A stretch of 64,000 bases of DNA from Apostichopus japonicus (taxonomy: Eukaryota > Echinodermata > Holothuroidea > Aspidochirotida > Stichopodidae), in the NCBI RefSeq assembly GCF_037975245.1, contig NC_092562.1, positions 11,136,001-11,200,000 of the forward strand, read 5' to 3'. This document shows positions 33,783 to 46,719 of the stretch, piece by piece (positions within the stretch are counted from its first letter, which is position 1; each line of letters starts with the position of its first letter). A program made the position numbers and the translations under genes. The notes under the pieces are model-generated. The model saw only the letters and a program-made list of their open reading frames with translations. It was not told the origin of the DNA and did no database searches.

Positions 33783-33826
33783 TCGTTAGCGAGGAGCCAA
33801 ACTTCCGATGTTCACAGCAAGTTGCA
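33783..33826 (-). other. Candidate noncoding first exon of the 27.7-30.1 kb gene
   Basis: On the minus strand a perfect donor GTAAGTATT begins at 33782, and a TATA-like run lies about 30 bp upstream of the inferred start. The exon would be about 44 bp with no ATG. A matching acceptor candidate (ATAAAATAG) lies at about 30136-30138, 16-18 bp upstream of the start codon. The link to that gene is inferred from strand, spacing and lack of other genes. Confidence 0.35.
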
Positions 33827-33844
33827 GTAAGATGTTCTGTACAC

Positions 33845-33967
33845 TATATATATATAGTACATGCATTGCGATGTTTGCGAACACTTCATGGAGACGGATG
33901 CACGCTATACGCAATAATGGATCAACACGACCCTTGCGCGCGTTGTGACGTCATGCCGCATGACGTC
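33845..33967 (-). promoter_or_regulatory. Candidate TATA plus CRE promoter
   Basis: A TATATATATATA run at 33845-33856 is preceded, in minus-strand order, by an almost perfect 21-bp palindrome at 33947-33967. Its arms GACGTCATGC and GCATGACGTC are separated by one base and contain the ATF/CREB site TGACGTCA. The surrounding 33890-33970 is CpG-rich compared with the window. Spacing fits a metazoan core promoter reading leftward. Confidence 0.4.
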
Positions 33968-35334
33968 GCGGTTATGCATGGTGATACAGTGTAACTGATA
34001 GGTGTGCATTGGCTCTTAATTAGACGCGCACATCATACGTACGCGTATTTTCCAGGGCGTAACGGTAGCAACGCAATGCATATATCACCTTATTATACTG
34101 TTCCTGCGTTCCCGGTTGATATGCGCGTCCAGATTTGTCAGTGAACTCCATGCTAAACAATGAATATTCAATGATCCTTCTGCAGGCCATTCAAACATAC
34201 AGGGCATATTTAACACGTTGTCATGGCTAAATTCATGCATATCTGACGTCACGATTTGTTTACACTGTGAATTTGATGGACACGTCATGCTGGCCGGGCG
34301 GCAAGAACGCGTGCAGTACATATTGCAGACCGGTACACACAAAATAGCACTGTGCACGCTATCTACACTATAGCATATGAAACAAGAATGTGTTTGGCGC
34401 AAATACAAAATACCATGATACAAATACAAAATATATCAAATACAAAATACCTACAAATACCTCTGTGGATATAACAAATCTTGCGATTTACTAGATTTTC
34501 GCCGAGGCACATTAATAATAATCTCGGCTCTATAATCGTCTTTCCCTTTACCCTTTTTTTGTTTGTCTTTTCTTAAAGACAAGGTACTCTCATACATTTA
34601 ATGTGATGTTATCACACTAATAATTCTGGAAAACAAATTATTATAAATCAAACTGATACCTCTTTTCATCAATCTCAGTCTCTCTGCCCCTATAACTAAC
34701 TGGTCCTTTCTGTCTGAGGTTTGTCTCGTGGAACCGATTCATACCTACGGTGAGTCGTATTTGTATCAGTGCTTGTATCCAGATATTGTCACATTTTGTA
34801 CCAAAGAGCGGGCTGGAGGCAAGCAGGTGTGATATAATAGATGCACACTGATATTAATGTTTAGTTTGTTTTAATTTACGATGGATTGAGAGATTTGTGT
34901 GTGTGTTGTTGTTGTTGTTTCTTCAATGTTCCATACACGGGGTTGTGAAGCTTACGCAATACCAATGAACATGATGCATTTCCAATCCAAAACATGCATC
35001 TTTGAAGAAACAAAAAGGTGATACAAAACTATTCAAGAAAACTAGACATTTTTATTTCTTTGCGCAATTTATGACATCACACTTCACACTTAAATTCCAT
35101 TCAAGTTTACTTTTTGCTACAAGTTTGTCAACTTCAAATCGTTATATCTCGAAAACGACATGTTTAGAGATTGAACTTTTACCGGGAAGTTATAACATAA
35201 TATTCCTCTTGTTTAAGTCGCAAATAAATTTTAATAATTTTAATAAAATTCTTTTAAGCTACACTCTTTGCATGTGAGGCAAGTATAAAGCATACGTTAC
35301 AAAAATACGGTCTTGTATGACGACATGACAACAC
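33968..35334. other. Noncoding stretch upstream of the candidate promoter
   Basis: Includes another TGACGTCA near 34246 and a GTT run near 34905. No convincing coding exon; the ORF at 34085-34429 has no domain or splice support. Confidence 0.45.
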
Positions 35335-35935
35335 TATTATAGTCTGTATAGGACTAATTAGGTCATATATACTACGTGATAGGATAGTATACTGTACTAT
35401 AGCCTCTGATCAATGTAACTATAAACAGCTTATAAGACACTCGGAATAGTGCAGGATGTATACTTAGGCCCCCCATGTTCAAATTTATCATAGTTGGTAT
35501 AGGATTAATTAGTTCATACTACATGATAAGATAGTATGCTGTAGTATAGCCTCTGATCAGTGTAACCATAAACAGCTTATAAGACACTTGGTGTAGTGCA
35601 GGAAAAAACACTAAGGCCTATGTTCAAACATTCTCATACTGTAGTGTGTATAGGATTAATTAGGTCATACTACGTGATAGGATAGTATGCACATGTACTA
35701 TAGCCTCTGATCAGTATAAACTTATAAGACACTCGGAATAGTGCAGGATATATACTTAGGCCTAGGTTCAAACATTCTCTTAGTCTGGATAGGATTAATT
35801 AGGTCATACTGCGTGATAGGATAGAATGCTATTGTATAGCCTCTGATCAGTGTTACCATAAACAGCGTTTAAGACACTTGGTATAGTGCAGTATATATGT
35901 AAGTTTTGGCCTAAGTTCAAACATTCTCCTTTCTG
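35335..35935. repeat. Tandem repeat of about 150 bp, 4 copies
   Basis: TATAGGATTAATTAGGTCAT and TATAGCCTCTGATCAGTGTA recur at intervals of about 152, 152 and 137 bp. Copies are moderately diverged. Confidence 0.9.
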
Positions 35936-36027
35936 AGCTCAATTCCCATTTCGCTTCGTCCCCTCTACGAAGCATTCTATTTTTTTACTCCGGTTTCTAC
36001 TTTGGTATTATGAATTATGATGACAGA

Positions 36028-36135
36028 TCATTGGTGTCTCCAGGATTTTATAAAGGATTATATAGGTCTGGCCCTGGGTTCCTTCAAACCAGCGATTCTC
36101 ACGAAGAGGGCTCTAGTGGTCCTCGCCCAGAAAAA
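36028..36135. mobile_element. Fragment of the 48368-type MITE
   Basis: CAGGATTTTATAAAGGA followed by GGGCTCTAGTGGTCCTCGCC aligns with the interior of that family. Both ends are missing. Confidence 0.35.
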
Positions 36136-37706
36136 AAAAAACTAAAATTTAATATGTCTATATGATGAAGTCTAAACGCAAGATTGTGCTTATAGCTCAT
36201 TTTCAAATTTTGTATGAGGTTAAGAAGGGGATTGTTCACTGTTCACTCTCCTTGGATCTGTGCATGCCTGAAGATTTAATACACTGTTTTTTGCTTTCCA
36301 GTTCGTGGGGAAAACCTCAATTTGTCCCTTTTCCTCGTTATGTTTCGTAACTGCGCCATCACTTCGGTTGGGGATCGCAACTTAGCAATGTGGGTAGAAT
36401 AGGTACGTACGCGTACGGTAAATGTAATCATCAATCAAAAGTGCAGTCGTAACCAACCACCCTGTGTTGAACGACACGGTCAAGTTTTCAAGTATCGCTG
36501 TCCTGTAATGTTACTTAAAGGGATGTAATGAATATTTCCTGGTTGCCAAAAGAGGCATATATAACAACAACAACGAAATTGTATACTTTTGTAATGTCCT
36601 ATATGTAAATTGTTGAACAGATTTCTTCAACTTTGTGATTCACGTTGTACATAGATTCTCCAATCAGGATGAAGACTTTTTCCTAGCGATAGATCTAACT
36701 ACTGGGAGTTGAATTAGGATATTTTTTAACCGCAGCTAACACGAAAGAATCTTTCATTCAGAACGTATGAACCGTTTGTTATAAGCCATTTCATGCAAAC
36801 AGTGGCGTCGCTGAACATTTGGATATAGGGAGGGTCACGGCAACATTTAGGGGGACACAAAATACGCGTAATGCATGCTGGCACCGTACGCAGAGTGCGA
36901 AGCATGTAGGCGTGGTGTACAGAGGCCACCGCAGGGACCCTGGTGTCGTATTCATCGTTTCCAGAACTAAGGCTATATCAGCTTCAAAATTCTGTAGAAT
37001 TTTGAAGAGGTAGACATAAGTAAATGATATGCTGCAGGCGCCAACCTTAATTGTTGGACATGAACAATTTCATATTGGGGTACCAAGGGGCACAAACATT
37101 TTGTGCCCCCCCCCCCTCACTTGGCAACGTACTATGCGAATGATGAGATCGAAGTCATTAGACGAGAATAGCAAGTAACACGCCTGTATCTGCAGTGATA
37201 ATACAAGTTTATACCCTCGAAATGGTAATATAGTCAATGTAGGGAAGGTTCTTTATATGATATGTGATATCATTAAGTTAAATGAAATACCGCTTTGGAA
37301 TGCCCAAGTATACACAAAACAAAGCCAAAACTGAAGAGTAAGTTGCAGCCATAACACGGGCACATAAAATATAAAAGTCCGAACTCAAGCGCACTCACTA
37401 CACAAAAGTCCGAGCACAAGCCGAAGCCGAAGCCCTAGCCAGAACCAAACGCCAATCCAAGAGGACTTGCCCACACCCAAGGATAAGCACCAAAAAAAAA
37501 ATCGACTTTCATGAAATAGAATATTCCCAGAATGTTTCAACTCTTCTCTTGGTCTCTTATGTTCAATTGTAAACGGTTGTTTGGAATTAGTTTTTAAAGT
37601 ACCGTAACTCATTGCAAAATATTTCTTATATTACAAGATATGGACACAAATTTACGAGAGGAATTCATTACATTTTATTTTACATTTCTTTCTCCATTCC
37701 GTTAGC
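36136..37706. other. Noncoding stretch
   Basis: A hAT-like left end CAGTGGCGTCGC at 36800 lacks a matching right end. Poly-C run near 37107. No gene seen. Confidence 0.45.
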
Positions 37707-38064
37707 CTAAAGGGTGTGAAGACTCGCGCACAAAGAAACGTCTCATGCCGGTAATTTGACCTAGTTTCGAATGAGGTGTAACAGAAGTGTTAGACACCAC
37801 CAAAAAAAAATACACACACAGCTTGCTACCGTCGGTAATTAGACACTAGTGTACAGTCAATACATACAGGTACGGTCAATATCCACAACACAGTGTATTA
37901 AGCAGCGATGGACATCTCAGGTCTAGATATATAGATAACAGGTACCACGTTTCATTGCTGTCTGCATTTTGTAACGACAGGAAGAAAACTTCACTTGCAA
38001 GCAACCGAAAGTTAACTTTTCAGAGCGCGGTACGCGATTTGGGACGAGTCTTCAATGCCTTTAA
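37707..38064. mobile_element. TTAA-bounded MITE, copy 1
   Basis: About 358 bp, near-identical in order to 41955-42319. The left edge reads CTAAAGGGTGTGAAGACTCG and the right edge CGAGTCTTCAATGCCTTTAA, an imperfect 20-bp inverted repeat. TTAA-type ends suggest a piggyBac-like relative. Confidence 0.65.
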
Positions 38065-38344
38065 TGTGATTTGCAATACCAATGCTCACACCACCCTTTG
38101 AAATGCCTCATCATCACATCACTGAACTGAAATACGTGTTACATTCACTAATTGTTTCGTTGGACACAGATAATTTGATCAGAGTCATCATTAATCATTC
38201 CCCAGAGAATAATGTTTATACTTTCAGGTTATAGCAACGTTCATAGTGAATGCTTAACGAAACTGTCCAATTACTGTTACATCTAGTACACAGCTTCAAC
38301 GAGATACTGACGTCATAGTCTAGACTATAGCTGCTTGGTTGAAA

Positions 38345-38380
38345 CATGGAGCTATAAACCTCCCAGGTTTATAGCTCCAT
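38345..38380. mobile_element. 36-bp palindromic 'nano' element with exact 8-bp direct repeats
   Basis: CATGGAGCTATAAACCT and its exact reverse complement flank two central bases. GGTTGAAA occurs immediately on both sides (38337-38344, 38381-38388). Shares CATGGAGCTAT ends with the copy at 5695. Confidence 0.65.
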
Positions 38381-38388
38381 GGTTGAAA

Positions 38389-39576
38389 ACAGAGATGGAT
38401 ATGACTAAATGTTTTACAATTCTCTCTATCGTGTGAAAATGGTTGTAAACCTCGTTAAAGTTGATTCATGTTTTGAGAGTTATTTCATTAATATGATCCA
38501 GCAGGGGTTATAATATCCGGGTGGATAATATTCCCTCAGACGTTGACATGCAAAGACGTTTAGAAATTCCGTCATTTTGTGACCATTGTGCAGATTCATG
38601 CAATCTAGCATATTAGGTAACAAATCGGTCGAATATTCTTATTCGTGATGCTGGTGCTCTCTTCCGTGTAAGTCGGGAACTCTCCAGCCTGAAGTATATC
38701 CAGAAGTCATTAGGTGAAAATAAGCTATATTTTAAACGTGGAATAGCACTTTAAATTATAGATTTGTATTGTTGAACATCATTATTACAATATTGATGGT
38801 TGAAACTAGTCCCATGTGACCAGTATGTAACGTCATCGTTCCTTTTGTTGACGTAGCCAACAGCTGTCTAGAAAGAGGTTCAACGACTGGAGCTCACCTT
38901 TAACAAGATCAAATGCTCGAGTTATGACCGGGCTCCACACTTAAATTTTTGCACCTGTGTATACCTCTCTCCACATATGAAATAAGGTATATTGACTGGG
39001 AGCCTCGCCCTACTGTCAGGGTGCATTTGTGTTTCGATAATCCCCAGGGGTAGTGCAAAGTTACAGGAAAGGTTGAAAGCAAGAAAAAATGTCTTGATGA
39101 TATAAAAACCCATAGTAACTCGAAATTTGACTGATCGTGTCAAAGGTCACATCAAATTTTCCGACTTATTATATTGAAATTTTTATCTCATTTTCGTTGA
39201 TGGTCAACTAGAAATCTATCTGTGAACGAGGTACCTTGTTTATCTGGTAGTCATGTACAAAACTTGACGTTTTATATATAACGAAACGAAATTCAACACC
39301 TATCCATATTTTTGTGGCATATAATTAAATCCATAAAAAGAAAAATCTCGATGAAAATGATTGCGTATACATCAGAGTCGGACTCAGACGTCAAGATGTT
39401 TGAGATTCGTTCAAGAACGATTCTCTGATAAGATCACTTAACAGTCTGACCGTAGATATAATTAACCATCACGGATCTCATTCGGACAGGTTATGGACAT
39501 GTCGTAACTGATCAAAAGTGGAGCGAGAAAAGGTTGTCATGATAGACTTTCACTCATTGGTTAGTGTTTATAGGCC

Positions 39577-39584
<8 letters not shown>
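38389..39584. other. Noncoding stretch
   Basis: No gene, repeat array or clear insertion recognised. Confidence 0.45.

Positions 39585-39624
<40 letters not shown>
39580..39624. repeat. (AT)n microsatellite
   Basis: Uninterrupted TA dinucleotides. Confidence 0.95.
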
Positions 39625-39627
<3 letters not shown>

Positions 39628-41954
39628 AGGTCGGGTCGGTTGGAAGTGATGGTAGATAGTAGGATTTGTCGTGACTTTGTATATATACGGCACAATTGTT
39701 TAACGATAAAGGTGTTTGAATGTTCTATGTACTAGTGACGGGGGAGCCGGTGTGCCAGGGGATTCAAACCGTCTTCCCGTCGTCCCCCTCCATGTCTAAA
39801 GAAAACGCCACACTAGCCAAACGTAATCATCATAAACAAAATAAGAACTGGCTTTAATCATTCACAAATTGTGAACAGGCCTAAACTTACACAACATGTA
39901 TGCCTGTTTCGACGTCGGTACCGCAGTAAAAGAAATGCGTGATTGCCTCCCGTACGTGGAAATTGATGTCATACGATCAATATTTGAAGTTACCCAAACT
40001 GACCGCCAGGTTTTTCTCTCTCTCGCTACCTCCTCACCCCAACCCCCACCCCTGTAGGCTGTATGACGGTGATAGTTTCCTACCCATACCACTGCCGTTG
40101 GTGTTCTATTTTGCTAAACCTCTCGCCCCAGTCACGAAATACACCACAGACTTGATACATCCACCACGCCAAACTAAATGTAGGGAATTCAATGTTCCCT
40201 GCAAATTTCTCACGGTGGATGTTTACTTAATGTGGATATACTAAGAAAGGATCCTGGAATTGATAACAATGTGTTTCCACTGTTGATATGGGCAATGTGC
40301 CAGCACATTGTGCAGCTCAGACTGGACACTAAAGTATGCTTGTTGTTCGTTATATATATACATAGAGCTCTATATATATATGGGTTCCCCTATGACTCCA
40401 TTCGTTGTGCTCTGCTTCCATATACTGGCATACAGCTAAAATGCGGTACCCCTAACAGATATTAAGCACATGGTTCTTTCTTATAGATCTGACGGGGCCA
40501 TTCTCTTCAAAAGATCAACTTATACAACACAGTAATGTCGAACATAAAACGTAACGTCTGCGAGTCCATCCTAACACCAGGAAGTTATATCTTTTATTCA
40601 TTACTTTGTCTTTTGCCTTTTGAAATTAGTGCTTTATACTATACCAATCTTCAACTAATTTCTTCTCATAGAAAATGCATTACACAAATTGATGCGGAAA
40701 AGTTTAATTAATTTTGATATACAATGGACAGGAACCACTATAGAGTTTTAATCCACGTTTTAACTGCACTTTCGTAAGAATTGACCCTTCAGATATCTGA
40801 GACTCGTCAATAAGAGTGGCTGGACTACTAAGTCTAAGAGAGAGAGAGAGAGAAATAGATCATTACATTTTTTGCTGCAGATGCAGCACAAAACTATATA
40901 GGAAACATTAGGCTTTTATGACAGCAATTAACATGTTAACAACTTATGTTATACACTGTGGTGTTGAATATATCTCAGATATCTGGGACTCGTCAATTAG
41001 AGTGGCTAAACTACTTAGTCTAAGAGAGAGAGAGAAAGGTGGTGGCGGAGATAGAGAGGTGTGGGGGGGGGGGGGAAGGTAGAGAGAAAGAGTTCATTAC
41101 CATTCTTCCTGACATATCAAGATTTAAATTTATCTTGTGTCATCATTTAATCGGTTACGAAATTGACTTCTTCTGCAGCATCTGTTACATCATGTCAAGC
41201 ACATCACTATGTGCACGCACTTCTTAATTCTGTTAACGTCGGACGTGACTGATATAATCGAATTCAAATGGACTGTTTTTACTGATATTATTTAATTTAG
41301 ATGTCATGCCACTCTTAAGGAACAGAGAATCAACAAGTTAAGAGTCATAACTAAATAATATTTACACGGTTGAAGGTAGGAATATTTGCGTTTCTTTAGG
41401 TTTATATCATTTTCCAATTATTGTTTGGCATATACTCCTACGGGTTAATGTGTTTTATGTTTTCGACCTACAAGACACATCCTTGCGGGAGCTCTCACTG
41501 GAGAACCTTCAAAATTAAAGTGATGTAATATAGATCTCAAGGTTAAGCAAACTTCGAACATAATTATGAAAATTGGAGGCCCTGCAGTGTGTCATCCATA
41601 ATCGTGCGGTGCTAAATATGTTTACCTTATAGTATTATTATTATTTCTTAAAATATGTATCCAAAAAAACAAAAGCAAACATGTTTATCATTGGCAGGTC
41701 GCAAGGTCCTTTCGAGATAGTCAGTTCGTCGACCATTCGGTACCACAGGACAATAACCTGCATACCCGTCGTATGTATTATATATCATCGTGCCCTCGAG
41801 CAATGAGGAATCACAAGAAACCACTATAAGCCGTTGTGACGTTTTCGATGTTACGTCGTGTTTTCGTCATAGAATTCAATGCAATGGCATCCCCCGGTTT
41901 AGTCATGCGTACTGCGGTATATCATGGTTAGTGTCGTGAATATATTTTTTAAGG
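39625..41954. other. Noncoding stretch with a 190-bp partial duplication
   Basis: CAGATATCTGAGACTCGTCAA ... GTCTAAGAGAGAGAGAG near 40790-40852 recurs near 40975-41036. Nothing coding is supported; the ORFs at 39939-40465 lack splice or domain evidence. Confidence 0.5.
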
Positions 41955-42319
41955 TTAAAGGGTGTGAAGACTCGCGCACAAAGAAACGTTTCATGCCGGT
42001 AATCTGACCTAGTTTCGAATGAGGCGTAACAGAAATGTTAGACACCACCATCGATCCCAGAATATACACACACAGCTTGCTACCATCGGTAATTAGACAC
42101 TAGTGTACAGTCGATACATACAGCTACGGGCAATACCCACAACACAGTGTACATAGCAGCGTGGACATTTCAGGTCTAGGTAAAAGATAACACGGTATCA
42201 CGTTTCATTACTGTCTGTATTTTGTATAGCGACAAGAAGAAAACGTCATTTGCAAGCAACGGAAAGTTAAGTTTTTCAGAGGATGGCACGCGGTTTGGGC
42301 GAGTCTTCAATGCCTTTAA
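41955..42319. mobile_element. TTAA-bounded MITE, copy 2
   Basis: 365 bp, from TTAAAGGGTGTGAAGACTCG to CGAGTCTTCAATGCCTTTAA, ends pairing at about 17 of 20 positions. Direct orientation relative to copy 1, about 4.2 kb away, estimated 85-90% identical. Confidence 0.7.
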
Positions 42320-42880
42320 GCGAGGGGTGGGGGTCAGATTCAGTATCTTTACTTTGGTTAGTCTTATATGTAACATGCAGTATATCTTACTAATAAGGTG
42401 TTACAATACCGCACCCTGGCACATAAAGAACCAAACAGCCATACATGGTCTTTATGAGCCACCAGGCCCGTCGATGGCTGTCAGTAGTATTTTGAACATT
42501 TGGGATCACTGAATTGCAGGAATCCGCTCTTTGGTTCCACCACATGTCGCCTGTTATCCCTCCACGACAGACATGACTGGCCCACGCGCGGCTGTCGCTA
42601 GTTTTCTTCCGTTCCACGGGCAAAAACAAGCAAAAAGACAAACTTTCATAAGCATTGGTCAGACGAGCAGGCTATATCATTTACACGTTTACTGACAAAC
42701 GGATAGCTCACACTGGCAAGAGAAATATGATATACAAGAGAAAAGGGTATAAGAAAAAAATTTAAAAATCCCCGAAATCCCAAACATAGTACTGCAAATG
42801 TTTTCTTCTCCAAACCACAAACTCATAAGATCTGGAACAGTAGATCTGGAACAGTGACTCATTCACCAAAGTTTGCCCTT

Positions 42881-42883
<3 letters not shown>

Positions 42884-42962
<79 letters not shown>
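42884..42962. repeat. (AT)n microsatellite
   Basis: About 78 bp of uninterrupted AT. Confidence 0.95.
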
Positions 42963-42966
<4 letters not shown>

Positions 42967-44778
42967 CCTGGTTGCCCATGCGTGGTTAGAACAGGGACTC
43001 TCGAATTAGCACGTGCTTATGCTCATGCTTGTACGTCAACAATATGGTGACGATTGGTCTCCATAACAACGGTAAAAGATGCCAAGTTCGATCTCTTTGC
43101 ACTGTACTATAATGCTGTACCGCCACATATGTTGATGTATGCTGCACCGCCACATATACTGATGTGCCGTTACCACTTAGAGCAACAACAAACAAATATA
43201 ACGTTTCCAGATGTTAAATCTTCCAACTTTTTGGAGGAATTGTGACGGGTGAAATGATACAATTCGTTGTCCCTCTCTCTACTGAGGTAAAAGTCCTGTA
43301 CATTATTACGTTTGCCAGTAGAGATAATTGTAGCTGAAAGCGTTACAGTGGTTGGCAATTGTCGGCAGTTTCACCAATCTTTTCGAGCATTTTTTAAGAT
43401 AAGATTACTTGTAGAATAAATGTAAGCATATTTCACAATAATAAGTTAAAACTCCCCATCTTCTTTTCGACCACCTTTCCATGAAAAACTTCAGGGCGGA
43501 AATGTGGGGTGTGGCCCTAGGGTTATTGAAATGGGGAGGGGAAGGGGTAAACATATATGAAACAGGCGCGCGCATGAGTATGATGTAAGAGAACCATATG
43601 ATATTCATGTTCACGAAAGTCGACAGAGATACCATGGGACGCCAAAATATAAATAAGATATGATCATGTGTATATGTAAATCATATCTCCATATTCATGT
43701 GAATGATATTAAATGACACATGGATGATGTAGCCACATTATATGCTGTTCGTTTAACAGAAAATGTACACGATGTCTCTTAAACATATCGGTTCACAAAT
43801 TTGATAACCTTCAGACCCTTGTTGTATTTGGTGAGCCCTCGGTGCGCGCCGTGCGTCAGAGCGTGACGCTCACCAAATATGATGGAGAGTTCTGTACAAC
43901 GGCGTGATATGATAAAGGTTAAAAGCAATTTTTTTTTCTTCAAAGTACAGAACAATCTAAGACATTTGTATCATGTAGTTATACATATTATATTACCGTA
44001 ATGATATGTCTTTCCGAGCATATTTAAATATATAGATATTTCCGGTAAGTAACACATCTTCGTGGCCTTTATGGCGTTCCATAGCAGTATCCATCCATGT
44101 TCGATATTTTGTTTAGAGAAAAGTTTTACCTCCCGCAATGCTCACCGTGAAGATTGTCTTTTCCCACAAGAGTGAACAGCCAGGTGGTACACTTCTAGTG
44201 CGTTGTTAACAGATCACTTTTATTATCAACCACGGGGAGACGAGAAAATAACGACAAAACTTGACTTTTTGAAGAGGAAAATACGAGTTGGTTGGAACAT
44301 CTGAGAAAACATCAAGGTTAATAATAATAATATCTCATGACAACTTCGATGACATGAGAAAACATAAACAATTGATGCAAATGTGACTCGATTATGTCAT
44401 ATTTAGACATGATCTTGTCGTCGTACCTTTGTTGGGTGAAGGAACATTAAATATATAACATCTCCTAACTGGAATAACCTTTTTTTCTCCTTACATGTTT
44501 AGGGACGTTGTTCTTAACAGTTATCTCTATCACACAGACCAACAATGATATAGTCTTGGGTGTGTATCTCCCTTAATTATTGGTATGTCGCACTTAAACA
44601 TGACGTAAATTGTGCACTACGTATACACTCTCGTGTTTCAAAACTTGTTGTTACTTATACGGCACAATGGCTTTCACGCGCATGCGCTCTCTTCGATACT
44701 TACAAGAAGAACTCAATCAATGTCATCAGTTTCAGTATTTGCCGACAAATATGCTAGCGAGACAGATAACGGTATAGC
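42963..44778. other. Noncoding stretch
   Basis: Contains the hairpin at 43832 (listed separately). No gene recognised. Confidence 0.45.
43831..43882. repeat. GC-rich hairpin
   Basis: ATTTGGTGAGC and GCTCACCAAAT form an 11-bp perfect stem around a 30-odd-base CpG-rich loop. Weaker pairing (AACCTT / AAGGTT) continues outward, so this may be the centre of a larger foldback spanning about 43790-43925. Confidence 0.65.
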
Positions 44779-45270
44779 CAGGGGCGTAGCGAAGGTTTTT
44801 TTGTTGGGGTATGTGGAGAATTTGATTTGCCGACGGATCTGGAAGTGGTGACCGAAATGGGGGAGGGGTCTAAGGGGAGCGGGTGTCCCCCTCCCCGTTT
44901 GGCAATTTTTTAGTTTTGAAACGTCCTTAGATGCAATCTGGTGCATATTTTAAGTCAAATTTGATTTGCCGACGGATCTGGAAGTGGTGACGGAAATGGG
45001 CGAGGGGTCTAAGGGTAGGGGGTCTACCCCTCCCCTTTGGAAAATTTTTAGTTTTGAAACGTCCTTAGATGCAATCTGGTGCATATTTTAAGTCAAATTT
45101 GGCACGGAAGAAGCTCCCGTTCTCCTTTTCTCTATTCAGCTTTCCTTCTTTCTTCCCCTTCCGCTCTCTTCACCTTTTCTCCTTTTGCCGACAGACCCAA
45201 AATTTGCCGACAGCGACCAAATTATTGGGGGTGTGACACCCCCCCACACCCCCCGCCCGCTACGCCCCTG
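44779..45270. mobile_element. hAT MITE, 492 bp, perfect ends and target duplication
   Basis: CAGGGGCGTAGCG and CGCTACGCCCCTG are exact inverted repeats. GGTATAGC at 44771-44778 and 45271-45278 is an exact 8-bp duplication. Interior has two tandem copies of a 139-bp unit starting TTTGATTTGCCGACGGATCT, followed by the word TTTGCCGACAG twice. No ORF for a transposase. Confidence 0.92.
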
Positions 45271-45278
45271 GGTATAGC

Positions 45279-46656
45279 CTGTGCTCAAATTTCAGGAGCC
45301 ATTTTTACTGCCACTCTGATAGTAGTTATCAACACTGAGTATATACTAAAATGTCTAATATAAATAATCCTCACAATGGATTGGACTTATCTCTGATACT
45401 TTTTGAAAACCTCTCTGCATTTTTTCTTACGCGCTATGATACTGGGGGCCAATACTGAAGATTATCATTAGGTTGTGTTAGGTTGTATGCCGTAACGTGT
45501 TCCGCGACGTAAAGATGAAAGCAGAAGTTGTATTACTAGTGCGATGCATTGTGGTTACGGCACCTCCGATGGTTTTACTTGGATGTTTAGTCAACATTAT
45601 CCTAACTTTGTTTCACATTTCATCTATAAATGATTTTCAATGGTCATTTGTTGAATTGTCCCTCTAACCATGAACTTATACCATGCTTCAAGAAAAGAAT
45701 ATGAAGAGATAGATATACAATAAACAGAGTAGCCAACAGGAACACCTTCTATGATAATATTTGATATTTCAATCATAAAAATGTGTAAACGGTAGGCCTA
45801 TGTGGAAATTAACATTCTTTCACAACCAACAAAATTTGTATTAAAGTATGACACAACTGAAACGAGAGGGACCGACTTTATATATTATATATACAGCAAA
45901 TCCTACTAAGAGTAACTAATATGCAAATATGCAAATGAGACAACTCTGAACATGACAGTAATTAAAATAGTAAGAACCTCTAATCACTGATAATCGTGTC
46001 CATAATCTAAACACAGTTGGATCCCAAGTACAGGGTAACCTCGGCCTTCTCCCCCTACCTCCTTAACACCCACCCCTCCACCCCAATAAGCTTTCGAAAA
46101 TTGACAACTCATCATGACAAAGTGATCTCAATTGTACTGGATATTTCTGACAAAGTGAGAAGGTGAGAGTGACTTTGTACTGATAGAGCCACGACTGCAC
46201 ATTCTGCATTATGCTTGCTCATAAATAGAGGCAATTTAGCGATTCGTAATTTACTAACGAGACTGACACTTACAATTCTGAAAACAAAACGACCTATAAA
46301 AACAATACCCTATAGGGTTGACTAATTAGGGTTAACTAATTTGTCAATATGAGTAGTTGCACGTAAAGGCATACATACAATTTGACTTTATTGTTCTAAT
46401 AGTTAGCTTTGCATTCTTGCAGGTCAACCGTATTGTTTTACTTTCAAATCATTACTGAGGTAATTATCATATCACTGTTATTTTTTATCGATAGAAAGTC
46501 TATCGAAATCAAAAGTTACAATTTTTCTGAGAAAATAATCATTAGTGAATTCTCTATCAAACAAAATGTTTTGAAGGGTAGTGACAAGCAAAATTAAAAT
46601 GAAAAAGTAAACTGCAGGAACGGAAACCAAAAGAATGGCCTATAGGCCATTATTCA

Positions 46657-46719
<63 letters not shown>

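Noticed and set aside
36800-37135. hAT element starting CAGTGGCGTCGC
   Set aside because: No matching right end or duplicated CATGCAAA flank was found, so only a possible left end remains.
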